Of a stretch of DNA of 8,555 bases, positions 1-6,504 are shown piece after piece. Source of the stretch: Deltaproteobacteria bacterium (GTDB lineage Bacteria; Desulfobacterota; Desulfobacteria; Desulfobacterales; SG8-13); assembly GCA_024639205.1 (NCBI GenBank), contig JAHEIV010000104.1, positions 1 to 8,555 on the forward strand. Direction: 5' to 3'. The stretch's first letter is position 1; each line of letters begins with the position of its first letter. The position numbers and the translations under genes are program-made. The notes below the pieces were generated by a model. That model made no database searches, had not been told where the DNA came from, and saw nothing but the letters and a program-made list of their open reading frames with translations.

Positions 1-1298
1 TGGAAGCAACAAGCAGCCCGCAGGTCGTTGAAAAAATCGGTATCCGTAGCCGAATCCGGGAATTTTTTTCCGGCGTGCCGATATTGGGCTGGCTGGCAGG
101 AGCTGTCGCAGCCGTATTGCTTGAACAGTTCATCGGTCTTCGCCTGGCGTGGCTCTTGGGGCTTCCCAAAATACCGGTTTTGTTCGGTTTCACGATCATG
201 CTCAAAAAGCCGGCACTGATGCCCAGCGCCATGGCTTACGTGCTGCTGATCTATGCCCTGCCGGTGGGCATTGTCGCCTGTTTGTGTGCTGCGCCGGCCA
301 ACCGGCTCGCAGGCAAGCTGATCGACATGTCGATGCCCGGGGCGGTTCTCCTCCACCTGCTGCTGTTCTATGCGGTTCTGCACCTCTGGGCCAGTATGAG
401 CGACTATCGGTACCTGACGCTCAACCTGGCCCTGATTTTTATTATGGTGACCTTGAGTCTGAACGTCATCAACGGCTACATGGGCGAATTCTCCTGCTCT
501 CATCCCGGTTTTATCGCGCTGGGGGCATATACCTCCTCTGTTTTCAGTGTGGGGCTTTTTGCCAACGACTCCATGTTCGGCGAAGCGCTGCTGCCGGCGG
601 TGCTGGGTCCCTTTCTTTTTCCGATCGGATTGGTGCTGGGCGGATTTGTGGCCGCGTTGGGCGCGCTGCTGGTAGCAATACCCTCTTTCCGAACAAGAGG
701 GGACTATTTGGCCATCATCTCGCTGGCGTTCATGTTCATCATCAAAAGCCTTTTTGAAAATCTCGAATTTGTCGGGGGGCCGCGGGGGTTGTCCGGTCAA
801 CCGAATTGGGCCAACCTGCCGACGGTGTTCGCCTGGACCGTCGCATGCATATGGGTAATCAACAATTTCGTTCGCTCCACCATCGGAAAGGCGCTCAACG
901 CGGTGCGCGACGAAGAAACCGCGGCCAACGCCATGACGGTCAACACCCGGCGCACCAAGATCCTCGCGTTCATGTTCGCGGCCTTCTGGGCCGGTGTGGC
1001 CGGAGGACTGTTCGCGCACGTGATTCGGTACGTCAATCCGGCGATGTTTGGAATCCAGCAGCTGGCGCAGGTGCTCGCAATGGTCTATTTCGGCGGCCTG
1101 AACTCTGTTTACGGGTCGATTGTCGGAGCCCTGAGCCTCAGCCTGCTCAGTGAGATGCTGCGGCCCCTGGAGCTGTTTAAGTGGATCGTCATCCCGCTGC
1201 TGCTGATTCTGGTAATGATTTTCCGGCCTACCGGTTTGATCGCCTTCAAGGAGTTCAACGTGAAGAAAATGATCCAGCCAAAAGGTAAAGAGGTATAG
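1..1298 (+). CDS. livM: LivM-type branched-chain amino acid ABC transporter permease (5' end at or beyond window edge)
   Basis: Inner-membrane permease subunit of a branched-chain amino acid (HAAT family) importer; with a LivH partner, presumably upstream outside the window, it would form the translocation pore driven by LivG and LivF. The reading frame is open from base 3 (431 visible residues), so the GTG at 75 is not a convincing start. The codon before base 3 ends in TG, so the true start could lie exactly at the edge or further left. The protein is strongly hydrophobic with many membrane segments. Family hallmarks (numbered from base 3) are GYMGEFSCSHPGFIALGA near 158-175, FRTRGDYLAII near 229-239, VGGPRGL near 257-263, and AVRDEETAANAM near 300, which marks the cytoplasmic loop that contacts the ATPases. 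The length suits the long LivM form (E. coli LivM is about 425 residues). The stop lies one base before livG. The substrate cannot be fixed without the binding protein; related systems carry other amino acids, amides or urea. Confidence 0.95.
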   Translation, partial: EATSSPQVVEKIGIRSRIREFFSGVPILGWLAGAVAAVLLEQFIGLRLAWLLGLPKIPVLFGFTIMLKKPALMPSAMAYVLLIYALPVGIVACLCAAPANRLAGKLIDMSMPGAVLLHLLLFYAVLHLWASMSDYRYLTLNLALIFIMVTLSLNVINGYMGEFSCSHPGFIALGAYTSSVFSVGLFANDSMFGEALLPAVLGPFLFPIGLVLGGFVAALGALLVAIPSFRTRGDYLAIISLAFMFIIKSLFENLEFVGGPRGLSGQPNWANLPTVFAWTVACIWVINNFVRSTIGKALNAVRDEETAANAMTVNTRRTKILAFMFAAFWAGVAGGLFAHVIRYVNPAMFGIQQLAQVLAMVYFGGLNSVYGSIVGALSLSLLSEMLRPLELFKWIVIPLLLILVMIFRPTGLIAFKEFNVKKMIQPKGKEV

Positions 1299-1299
1299 C

Positions 1300-2070
1300 A
1301 TGGCGCTGCTGGAAGTGGATAGAATGACGCACTATTTCGGCGGATTGCGTGCCGTCCACGACTATAACCTGCAGATCGAACCCGGTCAGATCCGGGGATT
1401 GATCGGGCCGAACGGTGCCGGTAAAACCACTATTTTCAACCTGATCACCGGTATTTACCGCCCCACCGATGGAGCCGTGCGGCTCGAAGGACACGATATC
1501 GTCGGGCTGTACCCTTACCAGATCGCTTCCAGAGGAATCGGACGTACTTTCCAGAACCTGCTGCTCTGGCGCCACATGACCGTTCTCGAACACATTATGA
1601 TGGCCCGTTACTCTCGCCTGACCTACGGTCTGATTGGAGCATTTTTCGGAACAGCCAAACGGAAACGGGAAGAAGAGCAATCCGAACAAAAGGCTTACCA
1701 GCTTCTGGAAATGTTCAACATCGGCCACCTTGCGCACCAGAACGTGCTCAACCTTCCGTATGGAGACCAGCGTCGCGTCGAAATGGCCCGTGCGCTGTCC
1801 ATGGAACCGAAAATCCTGTTTCTGGACGAGCCCACCGCCGGGATGAACCCGGAAGAGTTGAACCAGATGATGCATATCATCCGACAGGTGCACCAGACGT
1901 TCAATGTGGCGATCTTTCTGATCGAACACCGGCTGAAGCTGGTGATGGAGCTGTGCGATACAATCCAGACGCTGGTATTTGGTGAAGTCATCGCCGAGGG
2001 CAACCCCGATGAGATCCAGAACAACCCGCAGGTCATCGATGCCTACCTCGGCAAGGAGGCGATAGAATGA
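1300..2070 (+). CDS. livG: LivG-type ABC transporter ATP-binding protein
   Basis: Cytoplasmic ATPase that pairs with LivF to energise the LivHM permease. It has 256 residues, usual for LivG. Visible motifs are Walker A GPNGAGKT (36-43), Q-loop in RTFQN (Gln85), signature LPYGDQRR (152-159, a variant of LSGGQ typical of this branch), Walker B ILFLDEP (172-178), TAGMNPEE as D-loop region, and the switch histidine in LIEHRLKLV (His210). The C-terminal tail IQNNPQVIDAYLG is the standard ending of LivG-like ATPases. The ATG at 1300 lies one base after the livM stop and follows the purine-rich AAAGAGGT at 1287-1294. The last four bases overlap the livF start, which implies translational coupling. 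Nothing is damaged or missing. Substrate identity is inferred from the operon only. Confidence 0.96.
   Translation: MALLEVDRMTHYFGGLRAVHDYNLQIEPGQIRGLIGPNGAGKTTIFNLITGIYRPTDGAVRLEGHDIVGLYPYQIASRGIGRTFQNLLLWRHMTVLEHIMMARYSRLTYGLIGAFFGTAKRKREEEQSEQKAYQLLEMFNIGHLAHQNVLNLPYGDQRRVEMARALSMEPKILFLDEPTAGMNPEELNQMMHIIRQVHQTFNVAIFLIEHRLKLVMELCDTIQTLVFGEVIAEGNPDEIQNNPQVIDAYLGKEAIE
2053..2059 (+). promoter_or_regulatory. Shine-Dalgarno sequence for livF inside livG
   Basis: AAGGAGG, a full anti-16S match, lies inside the final livG codons and ends 7 nt before the livF ATG at 2067. It fixes the livF start and shows that the ATGA overlap is a re-initiation site with its own strong ribosome binding site. 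Confidence 0.85.
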
Positions 2071-2783
2071 CGCTTCTCTCAGTTCGAAATTTGCAGGTCT
2101 CATACGGCCGGATCAAAGCGCTGCACGGGATCGACTTCGAGATCGCAGAAGGGGAGATCGTGACGATCATCGGTGCCAACGGAGCCGGGAAAAGCACAAC
2201 CCTGCGGGCGATCTCCCGAATGGTACCGGTGGAAAAGGGCACCCGGATGACATTCGGCGATCAGGATCTTCTCAAATACCCCGCCGACAAGGTCGTCAGC
2301 AAGCTGGGAATCTCCCATGTTCCCGAGGGAAGGCGATTGTTCGGCAATCTCAGCGTTTTGGAAAACCTGCAGCTGGCCACTTTCGCCAGAAAAGACCGGC
2401 ATCAGATTGAGTCTGACATTCAGCGCGTGTTCCGGATTTTCCCCCGGTTGGAAGAACGCCGCCTGCAAATGGCCGGAACGCTCAGCGGCGGCGAGCAGCA
2501 GATGCTGGCCATCGGCAGGGCGCTGATGAGCGGCAGAAAGATCATGCTGCTCGACGAGCCGTCGATGGGGCTGGCCCCGCTGCTGATGCTCAACGTCTTC
2601 AATGCGCTCAAGGAAATCAATCAGGAGGGCACTACCATTTTACTGGTGGAGCAGAATGCCCGCATGGCGCTGAAATTCGCCCAGCGCGGCTACGTGTTGG
2701 AAAGCGGCAATCTGGTGATGCAGGGACCATCGGCCGAACTGCTGGAAAACCCGGATGTGAAAAAAGCCTACCTGGGCGGTTAG
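2067..2783 (+). CDS. livF: LivF-type ABC transporter ATP-binding protein
   Basis: Second ATPase of the branched-chain amino acid type importer, expected to form a heterodimer with LivG under the membrane. It has 238 residues, a normal LivF length. Motifs are Walker A GANGAGKS (36-43), the LivF hallmark HVPEGRRLF (84-92) at the Q-loop region, signature LSGGEQQ (139-145), Walker B IMLLDEP (159-165) and SMGLAP (166-171). The switch position reads LLVEQNARMAL, with Gln196 where most ABC ATPases have His; this substitution is usual in LivF and not a defect. The start overlaps the livG stop as ATGA and is served by a strong Shine-Dalgarno at 2053-2059. It is the last gene of the operon; an intrinsic terminator follows about 70 nt downstream. 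Confidence 0.96.
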   Translation: MTLLSVRNLQVSYGRIKALHGIDFEIAEGEIVTIIGANGAGKSTTLRAISRMVPVEKGTRMTFGDQDLLKYPADKVVSKLGISHVPEGRRLFGNLSVLENLQLATFARKDRHQIESDIQRVFRIFPRLEERRLQMAGTLSGGEQQMLAIGRALMSGRKIMLLDEPSMGLAPLLMLNVFNALKEINQEGTTILLVEQNARMALKFAQRGYVLESGNLVMQGPSAELLENPDVKKAYLGG

Positions 2784-2852
2784 ATCACTTTGCGATTCCA
2801 ACCGTACTAGAAAAACCGACAATCATCTATTGGTTCATTGGCTGATATGACG

Positions 2853-2885
2853 GCCTGTCATCTATGATGGCAGGCTTTATTTATT
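2853..2885 (+). terminator. Rho-independent terminator of the liv operon
   Basis: GCCTGTCAT (2853-2861) pairs with ATGGCAGGC (2867-2875) to give a 9-bp stem with one G-U pair and a 5-nt loop. The T-rich tail TTTATTTATT (2876-2885) follows at once. It lies 70 nt after the livF stop with no gene between, so it should end the liv transcript. Confidence 0.85.
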
Positions 2886-3115
2886 GCATCCGAATTCGAA
2901 AACAGTGGATCGATTCTGAGCCCCGCCAAAGGGCGGGGGTTCACTTCTGGTTTCATAAAGCGCGGGCGCAACAAGGGTCCTGCGAATCCAACACGCAGTC
3001 ACGCCCCGGTGTGTTCGTCCGCTATCAGGCGCCGGGAGAGGGTGTTCCCGAACCTTCCATCTTTTACGGGACAAGGGCCCGCTCTGGATCCGCTGACACA
3101 TTTTGAGATCGGGTT
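2886..3115. other. Non-coding stretch between the liv terminator and the fmdB-like gene
   Basis: No recognisable gene. Open frames exist on both strands (2864-3106 plus; 2877-3101 minus), but neither translation resembles a protein family, and both are rich in Arg, Pro and Ser as is usual for frames through GC-rich non-coding DNA. The only clear structure is a GC hairpin, CCCCGCC (2921-2927), loop AAAG, GGCGGGG (2932-2938), with no T-tract on either side. Together with 2784-2885 this makes a 332-base gene-free gap. No terminator for the minus-strand gene is apparent. Confidence 0.55.
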
Positions 3116-3439
3116 TTAGTCGGAAATGGTTTTGTGCAGGTGGGGAATCGTTTCGGGTTTGTCACGGTGCATGTAGCGGCTTTCACCACTGCGGCGGGTG
3201 ACGTTTTCATAGACCCCGTCGTCGCGTTTTACCAGCTTGGTGAACCCGAGGTCCCGCAGCTCGCTGTTGCCTTTCTGGCAGCTGATAAACGGCGCGGAAA
3301 GAATGCGTCTGACCGCAGCCTTGCATTGTGGGCATTGGGTTAGCGGAGCGTCATGGATCGATTGCTTCACCTCGAAGATTCCGCCTTGCCCGCAGCTTTT
3401 TTCGCCACGGTGACTATGTTCGTACTCGTATACCGGCAT
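3116..3439 (-). CDS. FmdB-like zinc-ribbon protein
   Basis: Small cytoplasmic protein of 107 residues in the FmdB regulatory-protein/zinc-ribbon family, whose biochemical role is not established. The N-terminus MPVYEYEH, the segment IFEVKQSIHDAPLTQCPQC and the following AAVRRILSAP match the family pattern. The second metal-binding knuckle is intact (Cys36, Cys39). The first is unusual: instead of the common CxxC after YEY there are His8, His10 and a single Cys16 within EHSHRGEKSCGQGG. The C-terminal half (NSELRDLGFTKLVKRDDGVYENVT, residues 58-81, described here only by its ends) is charged and resembles longer deltaproteobacterial members. No Shine-Dalgarno precedes the ATG, but a perfect TATAAT lies 8 nt upstream, so the mRNA may be leaderless. 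It lies downstream of groES on the same strand, about 170 nt away. Confidence 0.85.
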   Translation of the reverse strand: MPVYEYEHSHRGEKSCGQGGIFEVKQSIHDAPLTQCPQCKAAVRRILSAPFISCQKGNSELRDLGFTKLVKRDDGVYENVTRRSGESRYMHRDKPETIPHLHKTISD

Positions 3440-3447
3440 GGTCAGGT

Positions 3448-3453
3448 ATTATA
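3448..3453 (-). promoter_or_regulatory. -10 box (TATAAT) immediately upstream of the fmdB-like gene
   Basis: On the minus strand a perfect TATAAT ends 8 nt before the ATG (complement of 3437-3439). The 17-nt-spaced -35 hexamer is poor (TTTCAT). Transcription starting 6-8 nt after the -10 box would begin at or just before the start codon. Confidence 0.5.
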
Positions 3454-3487
3454 CAGCAATTTTATGTGGAATGAAAGCGGTTCCCCG

Positions 3488-3513
3488 GTTTGGCTCGCCG
3501 CGGCGAGCCAAAC
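3488..3513. repeat. Perfect 26-bp palindrome between groES and the fmdB-like gene
   Basis: GTTTGGCTCGCCG (3488-3500) is followed directly by its exact reverse complement (3501-3513). Neither side has a T-tract, so it is not a classical intrinsic terminator. It lies about 94 nt after the groES stop and 35 bp upstream of the fmdB-like -10 box. It could be a transcript-stabilising or rho-assisted 3' hairpin for groES, or an operator for a dimeric regulator. Confidence 0.8.
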
Positions 3514-3606
3514 GATGATTCCACAATGGGTATCGATACCGCCGGGTCTGCCGGCTGCGCGCGACCCGCAGATTCGAATAGACACGGTCATCACAAAGAT
3601 CGGGCC

Positions 3607-3894
3607 CTATCCGAGTACACCGAGAATGTCTTCCTCACGCATAAAAACTTGTTCGACTCCATCGATCCCGATTTCGGTGCCGGCGTACTTTGAAAACAGG
3701 ATGCGGTCGCCGACCTTGACCTCAACCGGCACCCGCTTGCCGTCATCGCCGACTTTACAGGGCCCCACTGCCATAACTCTGCCTTCCTGGGGTTTTTGCT
3801 TTTCGGTGTCGGGGATGATGATTCCACCGGCGGTCTTTTGCTCCTCTTCCACTCGCCGTACGAGGATCCTGTCATTCATCGGTTTGATTTTCAT
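3607..3894 (-). CDS. groES: GroES co-chaperonin (no adjacent groEL)
   Basis: Hsp10 lid of the GroEL chaperonin, 95 residues, full length. The N-terminus MKIKPMNDRILVRR is canonical. The mobile loop covers roughly residues 17-33 and contains the hydrophobic GroEL-binding tripeptide Ile25-Ile27 in GGIIIP. The dome hairpin lies around 45-56 (GPCKVGDDGKRVPV), and the tail VGDRILFSKYAGTEI...MREEDILGVLG is standard. The start is supported by an AGAGGTGG Shine-Dalgarno (complement of about 3902-3909) spaced about 7 nt from the ATG. The oddity is context: groES is nearly always followed by groEL, but here a non-coding stretch with a palindrome and then an fmdB-like gene follow. No CIRCE element is visible upstream. 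GroEL must therefore be encoded elsewhere, or this is a second, specialised GroES copy. Confidence 0.96.
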   Translation of the reverse strand: MKIKPMNDRILVRRVEEEQKTAGGIIIPDTEKQKPQEGRVMAVGPCKVGDDGKRVPVEVKVGDRILFSKYAGTEIGIDGVEQVFMREEDILGVLG

Positions 3895-4373
3895 TGCCTG
3901 CCACCTCTTTTTTGTGATGAACGGGTGTTGCTCTTCGTTGCCGGTAGTGTTCAGATATTCGAGACAGACCGGGCACAGCTGCGCTCCGACACTGCCTGCC
4001 GGGTCGAATGACGGTCGTTTTAGAACAACGGGTACCTGATTTTGCGCCCTTGGTACATTCCATTGTTGAAACGGGTGACCGAATCGGTCCAGACTGGCGA
4101 TATTTTAATATTTATCACTTGATTTTAGTTGGTTATGTAGAAAACGTGAAAATAGATCAATCACATTTTGATAGGGGTCAAGATTCCTTCCGGCGACATT
4201 TTATCGGCATCGCCGAGTGCTCCAGGCGGCCCGAACCGGTTGTATCGCCAGGCAGCTGAAAGCGTCTTGAAAACCCGTTCCGTCTCTGGTAGAGATGATC
4301 TTTCATCTTGACCACTTTACACAGCGCCTCGCATGAAAATCAGCGCTGCCGTAAACGGCAAAGGGGAGGGAGT
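3895..4373. other. Divergent intergenic region between groES and argC
   Basis: 479 bases without a gene, expected to hold the groES promoter (minus) and the argC promoter (plus). The stretch 4099-4175 is strikingly AT-rich against a GC-rich background. For groES, a weak minus-strand pair TTGATC (complement of 4155-4160), 17-nt spacer, CATAAC (complement of 4132-4137) is the best candidate. An inverted ATCAA (4156-4160) / TTGAT (4168-4172) lies over it. For argC, TTGAAA at 4267-4272 with TAGAGA at 4290-4295 is only a weak candidate. Small hairpins occur at 4293-4308 (AGATGA/TCATCT) and 4347-4360 (TGCCG/CGGCA, loop TAAA), the second ending 2 nt before the argC Shine-Dalgarno. No CIRCE inverted repeat is present. 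Confidence 0.5.
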
Positions 4374-5411
4374 ATGACCAGAGTGGGTGTGGTGGGTGCC
4401 ACAGGATATGCCGGGGCCGAGCTTGTCCGCATTCTCAGCGCTCACCCAGGGGTGAAGCTGACGGTATTGACCTCGCGCCGGCACATCGGGGAGCGCTTCG
4501 ACACCATATATCCCGCACTCGCCGGGCGGGTGGATCTGATCTGCGAAAAGTATGACGCCGACTCCCTCAGCGACGCTACCGATCTGGTGTTCACGGCCCT
4601 TCCGCATCAGCTACCGATGGAAATCGTTCCGGCGCTGTTGAAAAGGGGTAACAAGGTGGTGGATCTGTCGGCGGATTTCCGGTTCAGGGATCCGGACAGC
4701 TACGAAAAGCACTATCAGCCCCACACCGCCAGGGGACTCTTGCAGCAGGCTGTCTACGGCCTTTCGGAGGTATATTTCGATGACATCCAGGGTGCCGACC
4801 TGGTGGGCAACCCGGGCTGTTATCCCACCAGTGCGCTGCTGCCGCTGATTCCGCTGGTAAAAAAAGATTTGCTCGATCCGGCGACGCTCATTGTCGACGC
4901 CAAGTCGGGCGTGAGCGGGGCCGGTCGGTCTCCATCGGTGACCACCCTTTACAGCGAAGTGAGCGAATCGTTTAAACCCTACAAGGTCGCCGCCCATCGT
5001 CACAATCCCGAAATGGACGAGGTGCTCAGCCGGGAAGCGGGCACACGGGTTCAGACAACGTTCGTGCCCCACCTGGTGCCCATGTCCCGCGGCATGCAGA
5101 CTACTATTTACGCCGGATGCACAACAACGAACCGTCGGGAAGACTTCCACGACTGCCTGCAATCCTTTTACAACGGCAAAGCGTTTATCCGAATACGCAA
5201 AGACGGCAGCCCCCCGGATACCCTGCATGTGCGGGGGACGAACTACTGCGATATCGGAATCCAGGTGGACAAACCCAGCAACCGGCTGATCCTGATGTCT
5301 GCCATCGACAATCTTGTAAAGGGAGCTGCCGGCCAGGCGGTGCAGAACATGAACATCATGCTCGGGCTGGATGAAACCACCGGATTGACCCAGATGCCCT
5401 ATCCGCTGTGA
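4374..5411 (+). CDS. argC: N-acetyl-gamma-glutamyl-phosphate reductase
   Basis: NADPH-dependent cytoplasmic enzyme of arginine biosynthesis that reduces N-acetylglutamyl phosphate to the semialdehyde. It has 345 residues, normal for the family. The Rossmann motif VGATGYAGAELVRIL (7-21) opens the protein. The catalytic Cys149 sits in the signature VGNPGCYPTSAL (144-155), followed by KSGVSGAGRS (178-187), AAHRHNPEM (206-214) with the conserved histidines, VPHLVPMSRGM (231-241), and a C-terminal VKGAAGQAVQNMN (315-327). The ATG at 4374 is chosen over an in-frame ATG at 4308 because GGGGAGG (4363-4369) precedes it at proper spacing and because the Rossmann fold starts at once; the 22 residues before it look non-native. 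No other arg genes are adjacent, so it appears to be transcribed alone or dispersed from the rest of the pathway. Confidence 0.97.
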   Translation: MTRVGVVGATGYAGAELVRILSAHPGVKLTVLTSRRHIGERFDTIYPALAGRVDLICEKYDADSLSDATDLVFTALPHQLPMEIVPALLKRGNKVVDLSADFRFRDPDSYEKHYQPHTARGLLQQAVYGLSEVYFDDIQGADLVGNPGCYPTSALLPLIPLVKKDLLDPATLIVDAKSGVSGAGRSPSVTTLYSEVSESFKPYKVAAHRHNPEMDEVLSREAGTRVQTTFVPHLVPMSRGMQTTIYAGCTTTNRREDFHDCLQSFYNGKAFIRIRKDGSPPDTLHVRGTNYCDIGIQVDKPSNRLILMSAIDNLVKGAAGQAVQNMNIMLGLDETTGLTQMPYPL

Positions 5412-5465
5412 GGTTGGATATCCGATCCAGCGGATGAAACGCAGAATGGCTGCCGGCCGGTATTC

Positions 5466-5494
5466 TTGACATCGAATTTCAATTGATTTAGTAG
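5466..5494 (+). promoter_or_regulatory. Possible folD promoter
   Basis: A perfect -35 hexamer TTGACA (5466-5471) is followed after 17 nt by TAGTAG (5489-5494), a poor -10 match. The position, about 100 nt upstream of folD in the 184-nt gap after argC, is sensible. The weak -10 keeps confidence low. No intrinsic terminator for argC is seen in the same gap, so read-through from argC is possible. Confidence 0.35.
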
Positions 5495-5595
5495 AACCTA
5501 TCTCGCAGGTGATAGCGGCGCGTTGAGAACCGAACATTTACTGCTGCCCAAGTCGAGCGGCAATCGGGGAATACTTATTAAACGAGGAGGGAAAG

Positions 5596-6504
5596 ATGAC
5601 GGCAAAGCTGATTAAGGGAACCGAGATCCGGGAAGAAATACTGAACGAGATTGAAGGGGAAGTAAAGCAGATCAAGGAGAAACATGGTGCCGTACCCGGC
5701 CTGGTCACCATCCTGGTTGGAGAAAATCCGGCCTCCATCTCTTACGTGACGCTGAAGATTAAAACCGCCCATCGCCTGGGCTTTAATGAAATCCAGGACA
5801 GCCAGCCGGTAGATTTGCCCGAAGCAGACCTGCTGGCGCTGATCGACAAATACAACCGCGACGACAGTATCCACGGCATCCTGGTACAGCTTCCGCTCCC
5901 CAAACACGTGGACGAAAAAAAGGTGCTCAACGCGATCGATCCCGACAAGGACGTTGATGGATTTCACCCCGTAAACGTAGGGCGCCTGATGATCGGCGGC
6001 GATGAGGTCAAGTTCCCCCCCTGCACACCGGCCGGTATTCAGGAAATGATCGTCCGGGCGGGTGTGGAGACAAAAGGGGCCGAGGTGGTTGTGGTCGGCC
6101 GCTCGAACATCGTCGGCAAACCGATTGCAAACATGATGCTGCAGAAGGGCCCGGGGGCTAATTCAACGGTCACCATTGTGCATACCGGTACGAAAGATCT
6201 CGAGGGTCATTGCAAGCGGGCGGACATTCTCATCGTGGCCGCCGGTGTCCCCGGGCTGGTCAAACCGCAGTGGATCAAACCCGGGGCCTGCGTCATCGAT
6301 GTCGGGGTGAATCGGGTCGGAGAAAAAATCAGTGAGAAAACCGGTAAAAAGATTGCGATCCTCAAAGGCGATGTCGACTTTGACGAAGCCAAGGAGATTG
6401 CCGGCTCCATCACGCCGGTACCCGGTGGCGTGGGGCCGATGACCATCACCATGCTTATGAGAAACACGTTGAAGTCACTCAAATTCAAGCTGGGTATCGA
6501 ATAG
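5596..6504 (+). CDS. folD: Bifunctional methylene-THF dehydrogenase / methenyl-THF cyclohydrolase
   Basis: Cytoplasmic one-carbon enzyme that interconverts 5,10-methylene-, 5,10-methenyl- and 10-formyl-tetrahydrofolate. It has 302 residues, slightly longer than the usual 280-290. The N-terminal catalytic domain has ISYVTLKIKTAHRLG with Tyr50, Lys54 and Lys56, GILVQLPLP with Gln98, and DKDVDGFHPVN with Asp121; these coincide with the E. coli active-site numbering. Then come PPCTPAG (141-147), the nucleotide-binding VVVGRSNIVGKP (165-176) and the signature PVPGGVGPMTITML (274-287). The start is fixed by GAGGAGGG (5584-5591) just upstream of the ATG. In sulfate reducers that use the folate branch of the Wood-Ljungdahl pathway this enzyme works for carbon assimilation or acetate oxidation as well as biosynthesis; that role is inferred from the suspected host, since no pathway partner is adjacent. 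Confidence 0.97.
   Translation: MTAKLIKGTEIREEILNEIEGEVKQIKEKHGAVPGLVTILVGENPASISYVTLKIKTAHRLGFNEIQDSQPVDLPEADLLALIDKYNRDDSIHGILVQLPLPKHVDEKKVLNAIDPDKDVDGFHPVNVGRLMIGGDEVKFPPCTPAGIQEMIVRAGVETKGAEVVVVGRSNIVGKPIANMMLQKGPGANSTVTIVHTGTKDLEGHCKRADILIVAAGVPGLVKPQWIKPGACVIDVGVNRVGEKISEKTGKKIAILKGDVDFDEAKEIAGSITPVPGGVGPMTITMLMRNTLKSLKFKLGIE

Noticed and set aside
1255..2103. Long minus-strand open frame (282 codons) across livG
   Set aside because: Antisense shadow of an intact ABC ATPase with full Walker and signature motifs.
2877..3101. Minus-strand 74-codon frame in the gap after the liv operon
   Set aside because: No family resemblance, no Shine-Dalgarno seen, and overlapped by an equally open frame on the other strand.
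3895..4140. CIRCE (HrcA operator) upstream of groES
   Set aside because: No GCACTC-N9-GAGTGC type inverted repeat is present in the groES upstream region.
4308..4373. Upstream ATG extending argC by 22 residues
   Set aside because: The Shine-Dalgarno at 4363-4369 serves the ATG at 4374, and the Rossmann fold begins immediately after it.
4611..5537. Long minus-strand open frame (308 codons) across argC
   Set aside because: It is antisense to a clear argC with all family motifs, and its translation shows no recognisable domain; it is a GC-bias shadow.
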